From an uncultured Eubacteriales bacterium (GTDB lineage Bacteria; Bacillota; Clostridia; Christensenellales; CAG-138): a DNA stretch of 64,000 nucleotides. Below, piece after piece: positions 58,958-64,000 of the stretch (its first letter is position 1; every line of letters starts with the position of its first letter). The notes under the pieces were generated by a model. It saw only the letters and a program-made list of their open reading frames with translations. It was not told the DNA's origin and did no database searches. Location: positions 1 through 64,000 of the forward strand of contig CACWYB010000023.1 in NCBI GenBank assembly GCA_902765005.1, in the 5' to 3' direction. The position numbers and the translations under genes were made by a program.

Positions 58958-59887
58958 TTATTTTGCCACGGGGGCGGGCACGGATTTGAGCACGTCCTCG
59001 ATGACGGCCTCGCTCTTGCGGCCGGCGGCCTCCGCGTCCGGGGTCAGGATGATCCGGTGGGTAACGGTGGCGGGATAGATAAGCTTCACATCCGCCGGGA
59101 GCACATAGTCCCGCCCCTGGACCCAGGCCGCGGCCTTGGCCATGGAGGTGACCGCCAGGGACGCCCGGGGGCTGGCCCCCTGGAGGATGGCGGGGTTGGT
59201 GCGGGTGGCGTTGTTCAGACGGATGACGTATTCCAGGATCTTTTCGCTCACATAGGTCTTCTCCGCCTCCTGGCGCATGGCGTGCAGGCCCCCCTTGTCC
59301 GCCATGCAGCGCACGTTATCCAGGGGGTTGCCCAGCTGCTTGCGGGAGAGCATCTCCTTCTCGTCGGAGGGCTTGGGGTACCCGAGAGACAGGCGGACCA
59401 TGAACCGGTCCATCTGGGAATCGGGCAGCAGCTGGGTGCCGGAAGCGCCCACCGGGTTCTGGGTGGCGATGACCACGAAGGGATCGGGCACGGGATGGGT
59501 GACCCCGTCCACGGTGACGGTCCGCTCCTCCATGGCCTCCAGGAGGGCCGACTGGGTCCGGCTGGTGGCCCGGTTCAGCTCGTCCGCCAGGAACAGGTTG
59601 CAGAGGATGGCGCCGTCCTTATACTCCATGGCGCCGGTGGCCTTGTTGTACACGGAGAAGCCCACGATGTCCGAGGGCAGCACGTCCGGGGTGAACTGGA
59701 CCCGGTTGTATTTCAGGCTCAGGGCCTTGCTGAAGGCCAGGGCCATGGTGGTCTTGCCCACGCCGGGGATGTCCTCCAGGAGGATGTGTCCTCCGGCCAG
59801 GATGGCCAGCAGCGCCATGACCAGCACGCCGTCCTTGCCCACAACCGCTTTCTTTACTTCGTCCAGGATGCCTTTGGGATCGTTCAT
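58958..59887 (-). CDS. moxR: MoxR-family AAA ATPase
   Basis: A 309-residue ATPase with Walker A LLEDIPGVGKTTMALAF, Walker B LFLADELNRA, sensor 1 VVIATQNPVGASGTQ and the C-terminal lid (GASPRASLAV). MoxR ATPases act as chaperones with vWA-type partners, here the DUF58 protein. GGGAGG precedes the ATG. Confidence 0.94.
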   Translation of the reverse strand: MNDPKGILDEVKKAVVGKDGVLVMALLAILAGGHILLEDIPGVGKTTMALAFSKALSLKYNRVQFTPDVLPSDIVGFSVYNKATGAMEYKDGAILCNLFLADELNRATSRTQSALLEAMEERTVTVDGVTHPVPDPFVVIATQNPVGASGTQLLPDSQMDRFMVRLSLGYPKPSDEKEMLSRKQLGNPLDNVRCMADKGGLHAMRQEAEKTYVSEKILEYVIRLNNATRTNPAILQGASPRASLAVTSMAKAAAWVQGRDYVLPADVKLIYPATVTHRIILTPDAEAAGRKSEAVIEDVLKSVPAPVAK

Positions 59888-59920
59888 ATATTCCTCCCGC
59901 CTTTTGGCGCAATGATTCTA

Positions 59921-59949
59921 CGTATACATTGTAATCGAATATGTCACAA
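59921..59949 (-). promoter_or_regulatory. Candidate promoter of the MoxR operon
   Basis: Minus strand TTGTGA (59949-59944), 17-bp spacer, TATACG (59926-59921). An alternative pair TTGCAA-N18-TACAAT overlaps it. AT-rich repeats of TAAACTT lie just upstream (59966-59984). Confidence 0.5.
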
Positions 59950-60002
59950 AATTGCAACATGGAGGTAAACTTCGCGTTAAACTTGAAAAAAGTTTACAAA
60001 AG

Positions 60003-60041
60003 CCGGAAAAGCAAGCGGTCGGCGGGAAGCTCGCCGACCGC
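60003..60041 (-). terminator. Terminator of the nucleoside ABC transporter operon
   Basis: A 10-bp stem GCGGTCGGCG / CGCCGACCGC (60015-60024, 60032-60041) followed on the minus strand by TTGCTTTTCCGGC. Confidence 0.8.
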
Positions 60042-60061
60042 GGATGGATGGTTCTGCCGGA

Positions 60062-61006
60062 TTATTCCAGCTTCAACAGCTGCTGCCGGGCCAGGCGTTC
60101 CCGTCGCTTTTGGGCGCTGACCACCACATAGACCATCATGACGATGGTGATGAGGTAGGGGATGGTGCCCGTAAGGTCGGAGCTGATGTAGTTCTGCAGG
60201 CGAAGGCCCAGCGCGTCGAAGAAGCCGAACATGAGGGCGGCCAGGTAGGCCTTGGGCGGGTTCGCCGCGGCGAAGATCACGCAGGCAAAGGCGATGTAGC
60301 CCCGGGAGGCGCTCATGCCCTCCACGAAGGAGCCGTTGAGATAGCCCAGGGAAAGGTGGGCCCCCGCCAGGCCGCAGAACACCCCGCAGAGGATGGAGGC
60401 GATCCACTTCATGCGCTCCGGGTTCTTGCCGGCGGTGCGCAAGGTCTCCGGGGATTCCCCGGCGGCCCGGATCCACAGGCCCACAGGGGTCCTGTAGACG
60501 AAGAGCCACATGAGGAGCACCAGCACCCAGGTGGCGTACACGAACACGGAGTGGCCGCTGAGGATATCCCCCACGAAGGGAATGGACCGGATGAGGGGGA
60601 TGCGGACGACGGGCAGGCTGGGCACGGCGTAGCCGGAGGTGCCGGAGAGCCCGAAGATCTCCCGGGAGAGAAAGGCGGTGACGCCCATGGCGAAGGTGTT
60701 CAGGGCGCAGCCGATGATGAACTCGTCGCTCTTGAGCTTCACGGTGAACAGGGCGAAGAACAGGCCGATGAGCACGCCGAAGAGGACGGCGGCCAACACG
60801 CCCAGGAAGGCGGAGGCCAGAAAGTAGCTGGCCACGGCCCCCACAAAGGCCCCCATGAGGATCATGCCGTCCATGCCGATGTTCATGATGCCCGCGTGCT
60901 CGGTCATAAGGCCGCCGAGAGCCGCCAGGGCCACCGGGGTGGCGCTGCGGAACATCTGGTTGAAGGTGCCCGCGGAAAAGATGGTGGACCAGATAGTATT
61001 ATGCAT
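60062..61006 (-). CDS. Nucleoside ABC transporter permease (NupQ/YufQ type)
   Basis: A 314-residue permease with eight to ten membrane helices, containing GGLMTEHAGIMNIGMDGMILMGAF, the conserved coupling-loop motif of BPD_transp_2 permeases of the BmpA-type purine nucleoside transporters. It overlaps the upstream permease by 8 bases. It is the last gene of a BmpA-ATPase-permease-permease operon that imports nucleosides (substrate by family). Confidence 0.9.
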   Translation of the reverse strand: MHNTIWSTIFSAGTFNQMFRSATPVALAALGGLMTEHAGIMNIGMDGMILMGAFVGAVASYFLASAFLGVLAAVLFGVLIGLFFALFTVKLKSDEFIIGCALNTFAMGVTAFLSREIFGLSGTSGYAVPSLPVVRIPLIRSIPFVGDILSGHSVFVYATWVLVLLMWLFVYRTPVGLWIRAAGESPETLRTAGKNPERMKWIASILCGVFCGLAGAHLSLGYLNGSFVEGMSASRGYIAFACVIFAAANPPKAYLAALMFGFFDALGLRLQNYISSDLTGTIPYLITIVMMVYVVVSAQKRRERLARQQLLKLE

Positions 61007-62096
61007 GCTCGACCCCTCCCTTGCTCCGCTCTTTCACGTCCTGCCGGGCAGCCCGCTTTTCCCGGGCCCGGGCGATGCCGGCCCGGATGCCGGTCTCCGC
61101 CGCCATGCAGAAGATGACCACGGTCTGAATGATGAGGTACAGCTGCTTGGGCACCCCGGCGGCGGTCTCCATGCCCATGGCGCCGATCTTCAAGACGGCG
61201 AAGATGAGGGAGATGATGATGGTGGGCACGGGCTGATACTGGGCGATCATGGCCACCATGAGGCCCTCGAAGTAGTATTCGTTGGAGACGGTGGACTTGT
61301 AGATGTGCTCCGCTCCGTAGACCCGGAACATGCCCACCAGGCCGCACATCATGCCGGAGACGATCATGGTGATAAGCACGATCCTGTCCGTCTTCAGGCC
61401 CGCGTATTTGGCGAAGCGGGGGTTGTCGCCGGTGAGGCGCATCTCGTAGCCCTTGCTGGTCTTCTGCAGGATGTACCACACGAAGAAGGTCATGACGGCC
61501 GCGGCGATGATGGCGGTGGAGAGGTTGGAGCCGGGCACCAGCTTGGTGAGCCAGAAGCCGCTGGGCAGGTTCTCCGTGCCGGCCACGATGTTTTTGTTGG
61601 CGTTCTTCCAGGGGCCCTTGGCCAAAAACTGGCAGATGAACACGGCGACGGTGTTCAGCATGATGGTGGTGATGACCTCGTTCACCTTCTGCTTCACCTT
61701 GAGATAGCCGGGGATGAAGGCGTAGAACCCGCCCACGGCCATGGCGCCCAGGGCCGCGCAGGGGATGGCCAGGTAGGGGGAAGCCCCCTTCATCCACACG
61801 CCGATCTGGGCCGCGAAGATGGCGCCCAGCAGGAGCTGGCCCTCGCCGCCCACGTTGAAGATGCCCACCCGGGAGCCGATGTCGCAGGCCAGGCCGCACA
61901 GGCACAGGACCATGGCGTATTCCAGCATGTCGCCGATGTGGCGGGCGTTGGAGAAGGCGCCGCCCAGCAGGGCCCCGTAGGCCTTCAGGGGATCGTGGCC
62001 GGTGACGGCCAGGATGACGGCGCCGATGAGCAGGGCCACCGCAAGGCTTATGAGCAGGGTCACGATATACCCCAAATCGATCCAGCGTTTTTTCAT
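60999..62096 (-). CDS. Nucleoside ABC transporter permease (NupP/YufP type)
   Basis: A 365-residue permease with an N-terminal extra helix; CLCGLACDIGSRVGIFNVGGEGQLLLGAIFAAQ is the coupling segment, and FINIMLNT-like VITTIMLNTVAVFICQFL is typical of this family member. Starts with an ATGA overlap with the ATPase gene. A basic C-terminal tail of about 30 residues is not part of the fold. Confidence 0.9.
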   Translation of the reverse strand: MKKRWIDLGYIVTLLISLAVALLIGAVILAVTGHDPLKAYGALLGGAFSNARHIGDMLEYAMVLCLCGLACDIGSRVGIFNVGGEGQLLLGAIFAAQIGVWMKGASPYLAIPCAALGAMAVGGFYAFIPGYLKVKQKVNEVITTIMLNTVAVFICQFLAKGPWKNANKNIVAGTENLPSGFWLTKLVPGSNLSTAIIAAAVMTFFVWYILQKTSKGYEMRLTGDNPRFAKYAGLKTDRIVLITMIVSGMMCGLVGMFRVYGAEHIYKSTVSNEYYFEGLMVAMIAQYQPVPTIIISLIFAVLKIGAMGMETAAGVPKQLYLIIQTVVIFCMAAETGIRAGIARAREKRAARQDVKERSKGGVEHA

Positions 62097-63622
62097 GCAT
62101 CCGCCTCCTTACGGGAGCCGGTCATGTAGAACCCGATCTCCTCTTTGGTGATTTCGTCGGCCTTGAATTCCCCGGTGATCCGGCCCTCGTAGAGGGTGAT
62201 GATCCGATCCGACAGGCGGAAGACCTCGTCCAGGTCCGCAGAGCTCAGCAGGATGGCCGCCCCGGCGTTCCGCCGCTCGATGATGCGGGTGTGGAAGAAC
62301 TCCATGGCGCCGATGTCCACGCCACGGGTGGGCTGGGAGATGATGAGGGCCGGGGTGTCGAAGGTGAACTCCCGGGCCACCACCACCTTCTGCATGTTGC
62401 CGCCGGACATGGACCCCACGGGGATGTGGATGCCGGCGCCTCGGATGTCGAATTTGTCGTAGAGCTCCTGGGCGTAGCGGTCGATGGTGGAACGGCGCTG
62501 ATGGAACCCAAAGAGGTTGAACCGCTTCTCCTTATGGCGGCCCATGAGCAGGTTATCCGCCACGGAGGCGACCTTGTCCACCCCGGTGGAAAGCCTGTCC
62601 TCCGGCACGTGGGAAAGGCCCATCTGCCGGATCTGGCCGGGGCTCTTGCCCGTGGCCGGCTGGCCGCAGACGCTGACGGAACCCTTTTCGATCTTCCTCA
62701 GGCCCGTGATGGCCTCCAACAGCTCGCTTTGGCCGTTGCCCTCGATGGCGGCGATGCCCAGCACCTCCCCCTTGCGCACGGCGAAGGAGGCGCCCCGGAC
62801 CGCAGGCAGGCCCCGGTTGTCCGCCACGAACAGGTCCTTCACCTGGATGGCTACCTCGCCGGGCTCTCCCTTTTTATCCAGATGATCGAAGAGCACGGGC
62901 CGGCCCACCATCATGGAGGCCAAAATGCGCTCGTCCACCTCGCAGGTGTTCTTCACGCCGATGAGCTTGCCGGCGCGCATGACCCCCACCCTATCCGAGA
63001 TGGCCATGACCTCGTAGAGCTTGTGGGTGATGATAATGACGGTCATGTTCTTTTCCCGGACGATCCGGCGGATGACCTCGAAGAGCTCGTCCGTCTCCTG
63101 GGGGGTGAGCACGGCGGTGGGCTCGTCCAGGATCAGGATCTGGGCCCCCCGGTACAGGGTCTTGAGGATCTCCACCCGCTGCTGCAGGCCCACGGAGATA
63201 TCCCGTACCTCCGCGGAAGGGTCCACCTCCAGGCCGTATTCCGCCACCAGCTCCCGGGTCACCTTCTCGGCTTTGCGGTTGTCGAACAGGACGGCGGCGC
63301 TCCTGGGCTCATGACCCAGGACGATGTTTTGGGCCACGGTGAAGGACGGCACCAGCATGAAGTGCTGATGGACCATGCCGATGCCCCGGTCGATGGCCGC
63401 CTTGGGGGCGAAGGTGGTGACCTTCTCCCCGCGCACGAACAGCTCCCCGGCCGTGGGCTCGTTGATGCCGTAGAGAATGTTCATCAGGGTGGATTTGCCC
63501 GCGCCGTTCTCCCCCACCAGGGCGAAGACCTCGCCCCTATGGATGGAGAGCGAAATGTCGTCGTTGGCCAATACCCCCGGAAATTCCATGGAAATGTGTG
63601 AAAAGCGGATCTCCTCTTCCAA
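62093..63622 (-). CDS. Nucleoside ABC transporter ATPase (two fused ABC domains, NupO/YufO type)
   Basis: A 509-residue protein with two ABC domains. Domain 1 has Walker A VGENGAGKSTLMNIL, Q-loop MVHQHFMLVP, signature ISVGLQQRVEI and Walker B ILILDEP. Domain 2 has a degenerate Walker A (AIEGNGQSELLEAITG), signature MSGGNMQK and a Walker B lacking the usual DEP (ALIISQPTRGVD), as in other transporters of this type. TTG 63622 is chosen because GGAGGGAACAGC precedes it and it gives the family start LEEEIRFSHISMEFPGV; upstream ATGs lie in the terminator region. Confidence 0.92.
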   Translation of the reverse strand: MEEEIRFSHISMEFPGVLANDDISLSIHRGEVFALVGENGAGKSTLMNILYGINEPTAGELFVRGEKVTTFAPKAAIDRGIGMVHQHFMLVPSFTVAQNIVLGHEPRSAAVLFDNRKAEKVTRELVAEYGLEVDPSAEVRDISVGLQQRVEILKTLYRGAQILILDEPTAVLTPQETDELFEVIRRIVREKNMTVIIITHKLYEVMAISDRVGVMRAGKLIGVKNTCEVDERILASMMVGRPVLFDHLDKKGEPGEVAIQVKDLFVADNRGLPAVRGASFAVRKGEVLGIAAIEGNGQSELLEAITGLRKIEKGSVSVCGQPATGKSPGQIRQMGLSHVPEDRLSTGVDKVASVADNLLMGRHKEKRFNLFGFHQRRSTIDRYAQELYDKFDIRGAGIHIPVGSMSGGNMQKVVVAREFTFDTPALIISQPTRGVDIGAMEFFHTRIIERRNAGAAILLSSADLDEVFRLSDRIITLYEGRITGEFKADEITKEEIGFYMTGSRKEADA

Positions 63623-63689
63623 GCTGTTCCCTCCTCGCGCCCGGGATTTAGGTCCTGTTTGTAGAAAAGCCGGCGACCGCAGCCGCCGG

Positions 63690-63725
63690 AGAAAGGAAGC
63701 TACCCCCAAAGCAGGGGTAGCTTCC
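63690..63725 (-). terminator. Partial terminator between bmpA and the ATPase gene
   Basis: A perfect 12-bp stem GGAAGCTACCCC / GGGGTAGCTTCC (63695-63706, 63714-63725) followed by TTTCT on the minus strand. The short T-run suggests incomplete termination, giving more binding protein than transporter. Confidence 0.7.
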
Positions 63726-63739
63726 CAAGGTTCGTTTGC

Positions 63740-64000
63740 TTATTTGCGGGTGGACTCCACGGTGATCTCGCCGGAGGTGATCTTCTTGGCCAGATCCTCC
63801 ACGGCGGCCTTCACGTCGTCGGGAACCTGCTGGGTGGCGCCGGCTTCGCCGTAGCCGATGCCCACATAGCCGTCGGACAGGTTGGCCACCCAGGTGGTGC
63901 CCCACAGGGACTTGTCGCCGGAGAGGTACTTGGCGATGGCGTCATAGATGGAGGCGCCCACTTCCTTCTTCATGGAGGCGACGATGACCGCGTCGTTGAT
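63740..64000 (-). CDS. bmpA: BmpA-family nucleoside-binding lipoprotein, C-terminal fragment (runs off the window)
   Basis: The last 86 codons, ending VESTRK. The sequence DAVIVASMKKEVGASIYDAI, WGTTWVANLSDGYVGIGYGE and DDVKAAVEDLAKKITSGEITV matches the C-terminus of BmpA/PnrA-type purine-nucleoside binding lipoproteins. The start lies outside the window. It is the first gene of the ABC transporter operon. Confidence 0.88.
   Translation of the reverse strand: MNDAVIVASMKKEVGASIYDAIAKYLSGDKSLWGTTWVANLSDGYVGIGYGEAGATQQVPDDVKAAVEDLAKKITSGEITVESTRK

Overview
The window is GC-rich, densely coded DNA from an anaerobic, spore-forming member of the Clostridia (Oscillospiraceae/Christensenellales-like). 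The evidence is spoIIE, spoIIGA, sigE and spoVT, a V-type ATPase operon instead of an F-type one, strong AGGAGG-type ribosome binding sites, sigma-A promoters with good spacing, and many U-tailed hairpin terminators. Placement below the class is an inference. There are no phage, IS, CRISPR or plasmid genes, and I found no tRNA or rRNA.

Layout: (1) 1-2.5 kb, plus strand: a stand-alone tRNA-binding OB-fold protein, a radical SAM protein and a flavodoxin-like protein. (2) 2.5-10.6 kb, minus strand: a foldase lipoprotein, then a nutrient-scavenging block (secreted C69 dipeptidase, DUF6305-like lipoprotein, DctM-like permease, a 57-residue membrane protein, and an AstE/aspartoacylase-like membrane-anchored hydrolase), then a small membrane protein and a YedK/SRAP protein. 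(3) 10.6-25.5 kb: extracellular pullulanase, SLC13-type permease, PHP phosphatase, a GMP synthase lacking the glutaminase domain, a broken M18 aminopeptidase, a HxlR/flavoprotein divergon, TldD/PmbA, and two COG0523 (CobW-like) GTPases, one with a very long His/Asp tract. (4) 25.7-38.8 kb: spoVT, a two-component system with a membrane-anchored partner, galM, spoIIE-spoIIGA-sigE (sigE damaged), an LRR lipoprotein, thymidylate kinase, and a lipoprotein that appears to share the two-component operator. (5) 38.9-53.7 kb, minus strand: SRP RNA, QueG-like protein, a complete Na+-type V-ATPase operon, upp, rpiB, Sua5, prfA, prmC and a YqhQ-like gene. (6) 53.7-64 kb: ECF sigma with its DUF4179-like partner, a MoxR/DUF58/transglutaminase operon, and a BmpA-type nucleoside ABC transporter that runs off the window.

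Three patterns stand out. First, an OmpR/PhoB-like direct repeat (TTACAAC spaced every 11 bp) lies at a helically conserved distance from the -10 of three promoters and links the two-component operon to a lipoprotein gene about 8 kb away. Second, four copies of a composite hairpin element sit at gene ends; their stems vary in sequence but stay paired. Third, at least five highly conserved genes (M18 aminopeptidase, sigE, ntpB, upp, prfA), and possibly an LRR gene, lack short internal segments exactly inside conserved motifs. Because prfA is normally essential, a systematic assembly artefact must be excluded before any biological reading.
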